This document shows positions 1 to 9,183 of a DNA stretch of 35,256 bases, in pieces (within the stretch, counting starts at the first letter, position 1; each line of letters opens with the position of its first letter). This DNA comes from Bacteroidales bacterium (GTDB taxonomy: Bacteria > Bacteroidota > Bacteroidia > Bacteroidales > Muribaculaceae). The position numbers and the translations under genes were made by a program. The notes under the pieces are model-generated. The model saw only the letters and a list, made by a program, of their open reading frames with translations. It made no database searches and had not been told where the DNA came from. The stretch spans positions 1,963-37,218 of the forward strand of contig SUXG01000022.1 in the NCBI GenBank assembly GCA_015061085.1, in the 5' to 3' direction.

Positions 1-646
1 AACCAATTGTCAAATCATAAACCAATTGTCCTCCTCCTGAAAATGTATTCTCATAAATAGCATACCATCCATTAGGTAAGGTGGTATCATTCTTGGTCAA
101 TGATGTATAAGAATCATACCATGTATTGAAATCTTCAGTAAATTCTTTATCTTCATTTTCTACCGGTGGAGTTTCTGTCCATGAATTTACATAATTGTCT
201 ATCTGTATAGCATAGAATTTAAATCCTACATAACAATCTTTGGTCAATCCTGTCCAACTTACAGTGGTATATTCTGCTGCATTACACATTCCTACTATAT
301 CGTACGACCCTAATTGTTCTCCATAACTGAATGTACCATCACCATTATCTATCATTTCATAGATTTCCATGTATTGATTTGTGGCCGTATCAAAGTTCTT
401 CTTTACATCCCACGACAAAGTAGCTCCTTCTGCGCAACCATATGCGTAATGTATCAACGTTATTGATTTTGTAGCATTGTGTTTTAGACCGGCTGTCGAT
501 TCTGAACCAATTGTCAAATCATAAACCAATTGTCCTCCTCCTGAAAATGTATTCTCATAAATAGCATACCATCCATTAGGTAAGGTGGTATCATTCTTGG
601 TCAATGATGTATAAGAATCATACCATGTATTAAAATCTTCGGTAAA
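1..646. repeat. Direct repeat, 504-bp period, inside a coding region
   Basis: Bases 1-142 match 505-646 with only two differences (positions 128 and 137). The offset is 504 bp, exactly 168 codons, so the reading frame is kept. Similarity stops abruptly after about 142, at the N-terminal boundary of the protein module, and on the other side runs off the window edge, so the true repeat is longer than can be seen here. The near identity suggests a recent duplication or ongoing gene conversion. Confidence 0.9.
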
Positions 647-709
647 AGATTCTGCTTTGCTCAAAAAAGGCAAAGCAATAATTAGGAAAAACAAATAAAA
701 TTTTTTCAT
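1..709 (-). CDS. Secreted protein with 168-residue tandem repeats (partial)
   Basis: The reading frame opens at an ATG (707-709) and stays open to the window edge, so the C-terminus is missing. It starts with a signal peptide (MKKFYLFFLIIALPFLSKA). Residues from about 21 form a beta-rich module beginning FTEDFNTWYDSYTS and containing LPNGWYAIYENTFSGGG; about 168 residues later the same module begins again nearly unchanged. The module resembles choice-of-anchor J/cleaved-adhesin jelly rolls (DFN...W...LPNGW), which is a resemblance by eye only. The gene lies 29 bp after the M6 protease gene on the same strand, so it is probably the last or a later gene of that operon. A T9SS sorting tail is expected but would lie outside the window. 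Function is unknown; surface adhesion or ligand binding is an inference. Confidence 0.8.
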   Translation of the reverse strand, partial: MKKFYLFFLIIALPFLSKAESFTEDFNTWYDSYTSLTKNDTTLPNGWYAIYENTFSGGGQLVYDLTIGSESTAGLKHNATKSITLIHYAYGCAEGATLSWDVKKNFDTATNQYMEIYEMIDNGDGTFSYGEQLGSYDIVGMCNAAEYTTVSWTGLTKDCYVGFKFYAIQIDNYVNSWTETPPVENEDKEFTEDFNTWYDSYTSLTKNDTTLPNGWYAIYENTFSGGGQLVYDLTIG

Positions 710-738
710 ATCAATTAAATTTAAAATTGTATATAGAA

Positions 739-2622
739 TTATTTAATAAGTATCATCTTTGATTTTTCATTACTTACAACTATATATACTCCTCTTTGAA
801 GAGATGAGATATCTGAACCAACAAATAATCCATCTATGGTATATATTTTATCATTTGCATAGGCTACCGATATTGAATCTATCTTCAAAGATGTTAAATT
901 TACTATTTGCTCATCAGAAAATTCTGATGTTAAATTTTCATTTAGAGCTTTTACAGAAACTGAATATGTTTCGTCTACTGACAAATTTGATAGCGTATAA
1001 TACGACTTGAAAATTTTGTCATAAGTTTTTATTTCACCCGTTGACATTGAAATTATTTTAAGCATATAATAATCTGCATCATTAACTTTTCCCCAATTAA
1101 TGCGCACACTATTATCAGAGATATTTGATGGATCTGCTAATACTGGTTTGTCAAGATTATATCCTATGTCAAACGAAACGACTTCTCCATCAAATGAAAT
1201 ATTACTAATTGGTAAATTTATATTTACATCTTCACTGAAACTAAGCGAAGGAGATGTTATATCTGTAAAAAATGTCTTATTTTCAGTTCCAGGGAACGGG
1301 ACAGATGTAACATTCGTAGATTTGGAAAAATCATTATTAGCAGGAACTATATGCATCCTCCAATTATCTTTAGTATTAACTTGATTATTATTCCAAATAT
1401 CCTTGTCAAAATTAACATATGAAATTATCATACCTTCAGATGGTAAATATGCATCCCACATATCCGATTGCAAACGAGTTTCAAAATAGTAACATTCATT
1501 TTGATTAGACGGAGAAATTATTTTAAAACATTTTCCTTTATTGATTGATGGTAATACTACATTTTTCTGCTTATCAGTCAATAATTCTGGTTCTATCCAA
1601 TTGAGATAAACTTTTTCAAAAGAAGAATAACCTGCAGGCGTATGCATAGAATTATTATAACAACCAGAGTCCATTACACTCCAGGCTCCAAACATAATTT
1701 TATTTGAAGTAGAAGTTAAATCATAAAGATCCGGCAAACCTAATGTGTGACTAAATTCATGACAAAAAAGACCGATACCTGAAATTGCATCTCCACTTAT
1801 TCCTGATTTCTCTGAAGAACAAGCATATCTGTTGATCTTAACTCCATCTAATTTTAAATCTACAAAATCTTCAGTTAGGTACCACATATGTGGCCATATA
1901 GTATTAGGACCGGCACCATTACTTTGAGCATATCCAGAATATATTATATAAACCAAATCTACTTCACCATCAGAATTGTTATCATATAATGAAAAATCCA
2001 CATCTAAATCTTCTGCTAATTTACAAGATTCTTCAATCATTCGATAACAATTAGCATCTGTTATTCCATTGAGATCTGCTCCATAATATGACATTTCATT
2101 TGATAATTTTACAGGACCTACCACATCAAATTGCGGAGTAAATAGTCCTCCACTTTGACATATAAAATAATCACTCACACTCCCTGTCGCACCATCATCA
2201 TTATAACCTACTTCATTCAACTGACGATTGAACTTATCGATATTATTCGCTTTACTGAATTGCATATCCGCAAATTCTACTAAAATAACCAATCCTCTTA
2301 ATGTTCCGGTTGTAGGCACATCTCCTGTATTAAGGATTCTTCGACTAATTTTCTTTTGCCTATACAACAATTTACGATTTATCTCATATTCAGGATTTTT
2401 ACAAGGTTCATAATATCCATTAAGATTTTTTACTATGACCTCCCCTGTTAGAGTAGTCATGTAATTTGCCCATTCATCTCCATGAATCAATACATCTAAT
2501 CTTGTACCGTCAGGTTGTAAAACTGTTACAATATCATTTGTAGCACGTACAGCCAATACTGTTGTTATAGGACACAACAACAATATAATGAGCATATTTA
2601 ATTTAATTAACTTATTTATCAT
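739..2622 (-). CDS. M6-family secreted metalloprotease with T9SS-like tail
   Basis: This 627-residue protein has an N-terminal signal peptide (about 1-24), an N-terminal domain (about 30-80), an M6 peptidase domain (about 105-470), a fibronectin III-like domain (about 490-580) and a short C-terminal tail. The zinc motif HEFSH is at 288-292, followed by TLGLPDLYD (293-301) as in immune-inhibitor-A/M6 enzymes, and a Met-turn-like WSVMDSG is at 314-320. DNNSDGEVD (214-222) looks like a calcium site. The last 45 residues (IYTIDG...RGVYIVV...ILIK) resemble a T9SS type A sorting signal, so export across the outer membrane is likely. Its ATG overlaps the TGA of the upstream adhesin gene by 4 bp (ATGA), which implies translational coupling. 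The substrate is unknown. Confidence 0.9.
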   Translation of the reverse strand: MINKLIKLNMLIILLLCPITTVLAVRATNDIVTVLQPDGTRLDVLIHGDEWANYMTTLTGEVIVKNLNGYYEPCKNPEYEINRKLLYRQKKISRRILNTGDVPTTGTLRGLVILVEFADMQFSKANNIDKFNRQLNEVGYNDDGATGSVSDYFICQSGGLFTPQFDVVGPVKLSNEMSYYGADLNGITDANCYRMIEESCKLAEDLDVDFSLYDNNSDGEVDLVYIIYSGYAQSNGAGPNTIWPHMWYLTEDFVDLKLDGVKINRYACSSEKSGISGDAISGIGLFCHEFSHTLGLPDLYDLTSTSNKIMFGAWSVMDSGCYNNSMHTPAGYSSFEKVYLNWIEPELLTDKQKNVVLPSINKGKCFKIISPSNQNECYYFETRLQSDMWDAYLPSEGMIISYVNFDKDIWNNNQVNTKDNWRMHIVPANNDFSKSTNVTSVPFPGTENKTFFTDITSPSLSFSEDVNINLPISNISFDGEVVSFDIGYNLDKPVLADPSNISDNSVRINWGKVNDADYYMLKIISMSTGEIKTYDKIFKSYYTLSNLSVDETYSVSVKALNENLTSEFSDEQIVNLTSLKIDSISVAYANDKIYTIDGLFVGSDISSLQRGVYIVVSNEKSKMILIK

Positions 2623-5600
2623 TTCACTATAAATTTAAAAATTTCATTACCTACTTTTACAATATAAACAGATTGCTTCTCGACTTTAATATGATTATTA
2701 CCTGTACCCTTTTCTGACAAAATTATACGTCCCAACAGATCATAAATAATTATTTGTTTATTATCGGAGTTTTCAATAACTATTTCATTATCTTTAATAT
2801 AGGCGATAACATCATTTAAAGCATCAATATTATCTACACTTCCGGTTATTAATTCAATCATTTCAGATTCCCCTTGCTCGTAGACTGCACTCACTCCATA
2901 TATAGATTTCTCTACATAAACACATGTAATTGCTCTCTCATTCAAAACAGATTCATTTACTCTTGCTTCATCAACATACACATTATATCCAAGAAGCTCC
3001 AATTCTCCATAACCTGATGTATAACTAATATCGTCAAACATTAATGCAAATGCTTCTGTCCCTTTTGATACATATCTGATTGCAAAGTATTCTGCATCAA
3101 TTGGCAATGTATATTTATAATATTTCCAACCTTTTTGTGTTATAACCTCTTCTCCTTCAATACATGTAAAATCTTCTGGATTTTGACTTCTATATGAGAC
3201 CATAAACTCAAAACGTTCTGTTGTTCCATTAGCCACAGATGATGCATAGAATGACACATCTGTTCCTCCGACTATATGCTCTGAAATAAGCCAATCATCA
3301 CTTTGATAAGTACCGTCATATACACCATCTTTTGTATAAGCATCTGAAGCAAATGCAATCAAACATTGAGAGCCGCTATAAGGTGTCCAATTAACTTTGT
3401 CTGAAATATTAAGCGTTGAAACATTCCATATCATAAATGCTCTCGCCTGATCCATATTAGGATAATTTACTCCACCAATACCACACGGCAAAAGATTATC
3501 TCCATCAACGAATTTCCAATCACCTTGACTATTTATTGCATATGCTTCATAATCTTCAAATGTTTCAACAACATCTTCTGCAATTGACGAAACTGGAGCA
3601 GACCAATTTAGATTTATATATTCTCCTATCACCTCTCCATGAAGATTCTCTGGTTGTGGTAATAAAGAACCTCCAACTTCAACTATTACTGTTTGTGAAT
3701 TATTTTTCTCATTCCCATCACTAACAAGATTGATCTGTGCAACATATTTAACTTGTTTATACGCGTTTGATGCATTAGGCTTGATTGAAATTGATAATTC
3801 TGCACAATCATTACGTTTTAATCTGTTTCCACTTACACTACCCACTTTTATATCGTCTGCATACAAATCAACAATATAATCATCTACATCTTTCAGCCCT
3901 TTTGCAACTACTACTAAATCAAACTTTATTTCTTCATTTAACCCTACTTTGTGCGGTCCGCTCATAGACTGTAATTCAAGATCTACATCAACATCATCAT
4001 AAATTTCAATATTATCTATTGCAAAACTTGAATGAGAATCAGAATTTACACCTAAAAATGCGACAAATACACGATTATTATCATTAAAATTTTTTAATGA
4101 TACTTCTTTACGTTTCCACAAATTTTCGTCAGTTTCATTTATATAAAACAAATCTAGTGGAATATAAGAATCAGTATTCTTCGAGCCTTGAATACTTAAG
4201 TATGCATCATCAGATGCACTCACATTGTAATACAGATCAAATGCCAATTTAGGATTCTTCATCTTTGATAATTCTAATATTGGGGATATTATTGCCTGAC
4301 CGGTTTGTATATCATTCTCATGATCAAACAATAACATTCCACCATCATTATCAGATGGATATATACCTATCTCTTCGTTATTTGTGGATACACTCCATGC
4401 TTGCTCACCGTCGAGTAATTGATTAGACCATCCCACAAAATTATTTACTCCACCGGCAAATGATTCTTTAAATGGAGCTTTATAAGGGTCGCCTAAAACC
4501 AGACCTATATATCCCATTAAGCCTTCCCCCATTAAATTAATTGGTTTTATTCCGTAATAATACATATGCTGCGTGGTTCCATAATAACTATCCACGCCAC
4601 ACTCCGTATATGAAAAATGTCGTTCAGTAAGTCCGGTGCCCCCACTTACAGCAAAAGGTATCTGATTACTATATTGAGAACGACAAAAATCATATGTCAA
4701 AGTTTCGGGATCTGCATAACCTCCATTCATTCCTATTATTCCGGGTTCTCCCCACTCAAAATCAAGAATCCTATTATCTGTTATTTCAAAATTGAGACTT
4801 GAAATCATTGAGGGAACATCTTGTCCGGCATAAATACTAATTTGAGCAAGTTCTCCTTTCCCATTTGCATTAAAAGCATATATATTATAATTGTTAAACC
4901 CTTGATTAGCAGCTTCATCCACAAATTCATAAGTATTTCCGGGGACGACTTCATCTAATGACCCTATCAATTCGTCATTTTCGTTGTATATCTCTATTTT
5001 AGTCAACGATGTTAATGGAGTATGACTGAATGACATTGTTGGAGCCACAAATGTTAATCGAGTTTTCAATTCTCCCATAGCAAATGGTTCTCCCTTTAAA
5101 TTTTCTACTGTTGCAGGAGCAGAATTGTCCGGCCCACCGGTTATTTTCATTCTTTGAAAACTACCATATGGCATAGAAATATCTGTTGGAATTGGAGTCT
5201 CTGAAGTGAAATGAATTCCGAAATAATGTTTACCTGTTTCTTCAACATTGAAATAAGCCATAGTTGTCTTAATTCCGTCAGAATATAGAAGATTTTCTAT
5301 TCTGCCAATTTCTGTAGTTTGATACTCTGGAAATGGTTTATTGCCAACTGTAAATTCAGCATCAACACCATCTCCTGCAGCCATGTATGTTATCTCAAAC
5401 AAATAATTACCCTTTTCAAGATATACAGGTGGGGAAATAAGCCAATCATCGCTAGAATAAACTTCATCTGCATAGGCACTATAACATCCAACGGATCCCC
5501 AAATTTCATAGAACGATGTTCCATCGCCATCAAGATCAAAAACTGTGCATAAATTAAACCATTGACTTTCTCCTAAAGCCACATCAATCGGCAAATTTAT

Positions 5601-7199
5601 TCCGTCACCATATACGACTGAATTCGATTCAGATTTATCACTTTCAAATCCACCTACTTTAGCTATTACTGAATAGGAATATCGCTCAAGTGTATTTGGC
5701 AATTGTTCTGAAAAAGTCGTTTCTGTTTGATTTTCTGAAACGATAATATTATCCGGATTTCTGATTATAGTATAATTTAGAGCATCAACATCAATATATC
5801 CATTATTAACACCTTTTGTCGGTGTTGACCATTGTAAGGTTGCATAACCATCTTCTGTCAACTCTAATTCGATCTCTTCTACCGGACATGGCTTATCTGA
5901 ACCACAATAGACAATTACCTTACCATAAGGGCCCTCCCCACATTCATTAGATACAACAATCTTAATGTCATGATTTCCTAAACTCTCAAAAACGTATTGA
6001 TCAAATGAACAAGATGCACCAGGCAATGATTTTATAGAACTAATATATTCATCATCTACATATAAATTAAGTATTAATTCTCCATCTAAAAGAGAACCAT
6101 CAAAAGCTACTTTTGGAGCGATTGTATTAATAATAGCTGCCGGAGAACCATTCTCTTCAAAAACTACTTCTATTGATTCGACTGATGAAGGAGCCTTGTC
6201 AGGAGCCTCTGGAGAAACTACACAAGCTGCATTTGTGCCAAATAATGCTGGCAACTCTGACACTGTTTTTATAGTAGAATTTTCAATATCAATTAATCGT
6301 AATGATGAATTAAAAGACTCATCTGTACGTATCCAAAATAAATCACCAGTATGATAATCAAAAGCAATCGAATGCCAATAATTTAGTCCGACTCCATCAT
6401 CTTCTACTCTAAACAATACTGTACCAACACCCGTATTTAAATCTATTTTTTCCAAATTACCATTACCCGTTAGAGCGTAGAGATTACCATCTTTATCAAA
6501 CGACATTGCCATAATTCCCACCGAACAGGATACTAATTGAGTATAAACTCCTGTTTCTACATTTAATTCTGATAAATACGCACGAGCAAGACCATCATAA
6601 CCTAATACATATACTTTTCCATCGGCCGGATTATATGCTCCATTTTCCCATATACTATACCACTGTGCCGGTAAATTTATCTCTCTTTCAATTTCACCTG
6701 TAGTCATGTTTAAAGCATAGAAATTTGCATTATATACTTGACCATGACTTGATCCATAAGCTAACTTATAAAAATAACCATTAGCAAACACGCCTCCTCC
6801 GGAGCCGGAAAATAATGAAGATTCAGATGGTTTATATACGGATTCAATATTAGTATTTGCAACAGGTCTCACTGCCCCTAATCCTATAAAATCTCCATTC
6901 CACCAACTTATTATATTAGCATATATTCGTGTTCCATCATCGACTACTTGAGATGGGGAAAGTTCTGTGTCAGCCGATACTATTCTTTTCGAATTATCAT
7001 AATTATTTTTAGCTAGATTATTTGACTTGCTCCAAGAGTTTAACATGGCAGTCTGCAAATCTTGACTCTTTGTAATAGATTCTATGCATTCACTACCCCA
7101 TGGGCGCAACTTAGTATTATCAACAATCTTTTGCGACATTGCGATAATAATACCTAAAATAATAAATGAAAAAACAATAGTAAGTTTTCTAATTCTCAT
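2619..7199 (-). CDS. Giant multidomain T9SS adhesin-like surface protein
   Basis: I start this protein at ATG 7197-7199 (1526 aa) rather than at the upstream TTG at 7226, because the ATG is followed directly by a good signal peptide (MRIRKLTIVFSFIILGIIIA) and the TTG lies inside a promoter-like TAATTTTG. After the signal come a beta-propeller-like region (about 105-330, with repeated YALNMTTGE / NLYALTGNG-type blades), several fibronectin III-like domains, three jelly-roll modules with the SDDWLIS motif typical of choice-of-anchor J/cleaved-adhesin domains, a CARDB-like domain, and a final 70-residue tail (IIIYDLLGRIILSE...VYIVKVG...FIVK) that fits the T9SS type A sorting signal. No catalytic motif is visible. 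It is the first gene of a run with the M6 protease and the repeat protein. Adhesion or glycan/protein binding at the cell surface is inferred. Confidence 0.88.
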   Translation of the reverse strand: MRIRKLTIVFSFIILGIIIAMSQKIVDNTKLRPWGSECIESITKSQDLQTAMLNSWSKSNNLAKNNYDNSKRIVSADTELSPSQVVDDGTRIYANIISWWNGDFIGLGAVRPVANTNIESVYKPSESSLFSGSGGGVFANGYFYKLAYGSSHGQVYNANFYALNMTTGEIEREINLPAQWYSIWENGAYNPADGKVYVLGYDGLARAYLSELNVETGVYTQLVSCSVGIMAMSFDKDGNLYALTGNGNLEKIDLNTGVGTVLFRVEDDGVGLNYWHSIAFDYHTGDLFWIRTDESFNSSLRLIDIENSTIKTVSELPALFGTNAACVVSPEAPDKAPSSVESIEVVFEENGSPAAIINTIAPKVAFDGSLLDGELILNLYVDDEYISSIKSLPGASCSFDQYVFESLGNHDIKIVVSNECGEGPYGKVIVYCGSDKPCPVEEIELELTEDGYATLQWSTPTKGVNNGYIDVDALNYTIIRNPDNIIVSENQTETTFSEQLPNTLERYSYSVIAKVGGFESDKSESNSVVYGDGINLPIDVALGESQWFNLCTVFDLDGDGTSFYEIWGSVGCYSAYADEVYSSDDWLISPPVYLEKGNYLFEITYMAAGDGVDAEFTVGNKPFPEYQTTEIGRIENLLYSDGIKTTMAYFNVEETGKHYFGIHFTSETPIPTDISMPYGSFQRMKITGGPDNSAPATVENLKGEPFAMGELKTRLTFVAPTMSFSHTPLTSLTKIEIYNENDELIGSLDEVVPGNTYEFVDEAANQGFNNYNIYAFNANGKGELAQISIYAGQDVPSMISSLNFEITDNRILDFEWGEPGIIGMNGGYADPETLTYDFCRSQYSNQIPFAVSGGTGLTERHFSYTECGVDSYYGTTQHMYYYGIKPINLMGEGLMGYIGLVLGDPYKAPFKESFAGGVNNFVGWSNQLLDGEQAWSVSTNNEEIGIYPSDNDGGMLLFDHENDIQTGQAIISPILELSKMKNPKLAFDLYYNVSASDDAYLSIQGSKNTDSYIPLDLFYINETDENLWKRKEVSLKNFNDNNRVFVAFLGVNSDSHSSFAIDNIEIYDDVDVDLELQSMSGPHKVGLNEEIKFDLVVVAKGLKDVDDYIVDLYADDIKVGSVSGNRLKRNDCAELSISIKPNASNAYKQVKYVAQINLVSDGNEKNNSQTVIVEVGGSLLPQPENLHGEVIGEYINLNWSAPVSSIAEDVVETFEDYEAYAINSQGDWKFVDGDNLLPCGIGGVNYPNMDQARAFMIWNVSTLNISDKVNWTPYSGSQCLIAFASDAYTKDGVYDGTYQSDDWLISEHIVGGTDVSFYASSVANGTTERFEFMVSYRSQNPEDFTCIEGEEVITQKGWKYYKYTLPIDAEYFAIRYVSKGTEAFALMFDDISYTSGYGELELLGYNVYVDEARVNESVLNERAITCVYVEKSIYGVSAVYEQGESEMIELITGSVDNIDALNDVIAYIKDNEIVIENSDNKQIIIYDLLGRIILSEKGTGNNHIKVEKQSVYIVKVGNEIFKFIVK

Positions 7200-7577
7200 A
7201 ATTTTAATAATTTTAAATTTCCCCAAAATTACCGATATTTTTCATAAAACACACCTATTATTATTATCTGAAAATTTCTGTTTTACAAAAACGAAATAAA
7301 AAATAGCTCAAAATGCAAAAAATTATGACATATTAGTATCAGTTTTAACTCTTATATATTATATTCCACACTTATCTGTCAGTATTAGATTATAAAAGGC
7401 AAATCATTAATTCTTGCCACTAACTCTTCAATAATTAATTGTTTATTAAATAAATATTAATATTTGTTCACACATTTGACTTTACTTATATATGCGACAT
7501 ATCACTATAGACTATTAATAAATTTTATTACCAAGTATCATAATTTTGAGAAGTAAATATGACTACAAATAAAAAAT
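7200..7577. other. Non-coding, AT-rich intergenic region
   Basis: No convincing ORF is seen on either strand between the adhesin start and the tnaA terminator. A promoter-like TAATTTTG (minus strand, 7224-7231) sits 25 bp upstream of the adhesin ATG, but I see no TTTG at the right distance for a -33 box. The rest is very AT-rich with no clear hairpin or repeat. Confidence 0.6.
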
Positions 7578-7603
7578 AAGGCGTCACTTTTAAGTGGCGC
7601 CTT
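7571..7603 (-). terminator. Rho-independent terminator after tnaA
   Basis: On the minus strand the hairpin AAGGCGCCACTT / AAGTGACGCCTT (7578-7603) has one internal mismatch and is followed by ATTTTTT (7571-7577). It lies 19 bp after the tnaA stop codon and should end that transcript before the adhesin operon. Confidence 0.85.
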
Positions 7604-7622
7604 AAAATATTAATATTTTAGA

Positions 7623-9002
7623 TTAGTCTGTGATAGGTTCAAGCTTCACTGTGAAGTGGCGCATGAGTTCAGTTTCCCATACAATTTTCACACCATGCTT
7701 GATTTCGTGACGACGATCGTAAACGTTCTTCAACGCAGCTGCGATAACATCCATGTGGTTATTAGTATAAACACGACGAGCAATACAAAGACGGAGAAGG
7801 TCGAGACCGCCAAAACGATTTTCGCGAGTTACAGGGTCACGGTCAGCAAGAATGTAACCGATTTCGCAACCACGAACACCTGCTTCACGATAAAGCTCGA
7901 TAGTCAATGTTTGAGCAGGGAACTCTTCTTTTGGTACATTTGTTAAAACCAAGCTAGCATCAACGAAGATAGCGTGACCACCGACAGGACGTTGGTAAGG
8001 AATACCATATTCATCGAGACGAGCAGCGAGGTATTGAACTTGCTTGATACGGGTTTCGATGTTATCGAATTCTGTATTTTCATCAAGACCTACAGCGAGA
8101 GCATCCATATCACGACCATTCATACCACCATAAGTAAGATATCCTTCGAATGGGATACAGAAACGTTTAGCACCTTCATACCAATCTTCATGACGAGTAG
8201 CGATGAAACCACCCATATTTACAAGACCATCCTTCTTTGATGACATTGTCATACCATCGGCAAAAGAATACATCTCTTTCACGATTTCTTTGATTGATTT
8301 ATCAGCATATCCTTCTTCGCGTGTTTTGATAAAATAAGCATTTTCAACAAAACGAGCTGAGTCAAAAATAACGCGCTTATTATATTTATCAGCGATTGCA
8401 CGCACTTCACGAAGGTTTTGCATTGATACAGGTTGACCTCCGGCTGTATTATTTGTTACAGTAACGATTATGAAAGGAATCTTATCAGCATTTTCTGCAA
8501 GAACTTTTTCAAGTTTCTTAGGATCTACATTACCTTTGAACGGCAATTCTAGCTGAGTATTCTTTGCTTCATCAATTGTGCAGTCAACAGCAAATGCTTT
8601 ACGACTTTCGATATGACCTTTTGTAGTATCAAAATGAGAGTTACCAGGGCAAATATCACCTGCTTTTACCAAGTGGCTGAAAAGTACGTTTTCAGCAGCA
8701 CGACCTTGGTGAGTAGGAATAACATATTCAAAACCTGTCAAACGAGTAATAACTTCTTTAAGACGGAAGAATGAAGATGAACCGGCATAGCTTTCGTCAC
8801 CCATCATCATAGCAGCCCATTGACGGTCGCTCATTGCGCCTGTACCTGAGTCAGTCAAACAGTCGATATAAACTTGATCTGCCTTAAGGTTAAACATGTT
8901 GTAGTGAGCTTCTTTAAGCCATTGTTCGCGTTCTTCACGAGTACTTTTGCGAATAGGCTCAACCATTTTGATTTTCCACGATTCTGCGAATGGTAGTTCC
9001 AT
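7623..9002 (-). CDS. tnaA: Tryptophanase (L-tryptophan indole-lyase)
   Basis: This PLP enzyme splits L-tryptophan into indole, pyruvate and ammonia in the cytoplasm. The protein has 459 residues from ATG 9002, close to the usual 450-475. Signature blocks are DCLTDSGTGAMSDRQWAAMM (47-66), THQGRAAE (97-104) and SSKKDGL, with the PLP lysine at about 257. Three positions that separate tryptophanase from tyrosine phenol-lyase carry the tryptophanase residue: Asp125 in HFDTTKG where the lyase has Thr, Ile381 in CEIGYIL where it has Arg, and His449 in MRHFT where it has Phe. The upstream TTG at 9071 is rejected because it lies in the -33 box. The gene is monocistronic between its promoter and terminator. 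The expected leader of about 30 nt leaves no room for a tnaC-type leader peptide. Confidence 0.95.
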   Translation of the reverse strand: MELPFAESWKIKMVEPIRKSTREEREQWLKEAHYNMFNLKADQVYIDCLTDSGTGAMSDRQWAAMMMGDESYAGSSSFFRLKEVITRLTGFEYVIPTHQGRAAENVLFSHLVKAGDICPGNSHFDTTKGHIESRKAFAVDCTIDEAKNTQLELPFKGNVDPKKLEKVLAENADKIPFIIVTVTNNTAGGQPVSMQNLREVRAIADKYNKRVIFDSARFVENAYFIKTREEGYADKSIKEIVKEMYSFADGMTMSSKKDGLVNMGGFIATRHEDWYEGAKRFCIPFEGYLTYGGMNGRDMDALAVGLDENTEFDNIETRIKQVQYLAARLDEYGIPYQRPVGGHAIFVDASLVLTNVPKEEFPAQTLTIELYREAGVRGCEIGYILADRDPVTRENRFGGLDLLRLCIARRVYTNNHMDVIAAALKNVYDRRHEIKHGVKIVWETELMRHFTVKLEPITD

Positions 9003-9040
9003 AATATTTTTTAATTTTATGATTAGTTTTAAATTTGCTT

Positions 9041-9072
9041 CAAAGTTACGGATTTTATTTGACTTATACAAA
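9041..9072 (-). promoter_or_regulatory. Bacteroidetes-type promoter of tnaA
   Basis: On the minus strand TTTG (9069-9072) is followed after 20 bp by TAACTTTG (9041-9048), a full match to the Bacteroidetes primary-sigma pattern TTTG-N19-21-TAnnTTTG. Transcription should begin near 9034, about 30 nt before the ATG at 9002. Confidence 0.8.
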
Positions 9073-9183
9073 AATTATTATTAAAAAATACATCAAGAAT
9101 TTGCAATAAACTATTTATTCACAATTTATTTAATACAAATGTTTAGATTTAAATCATTTATTAATTCAGCAAATTTTTTAATA

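Noticed and set aside
7200..7226. TTG-initiated extension of the adhesin N-terminus
   Set aside because: The ATG at 7199 is followed directly by a proper signal peptide, and the TTG lies within a promoter-like TAATTTTG.
7623..9002. Tyrosine phenol-lyase instead of tryptophanase
   Set aside because: The three discriminating positions carry Asp125, Ile381 and His449, as in tryptophanase.
9003..9071. 23-residue N-terminal extension of tryptophanase
   Set aside because: It would start inside the -33 promoter box, and the family's N-terminus aligns from the ATG at 9002.
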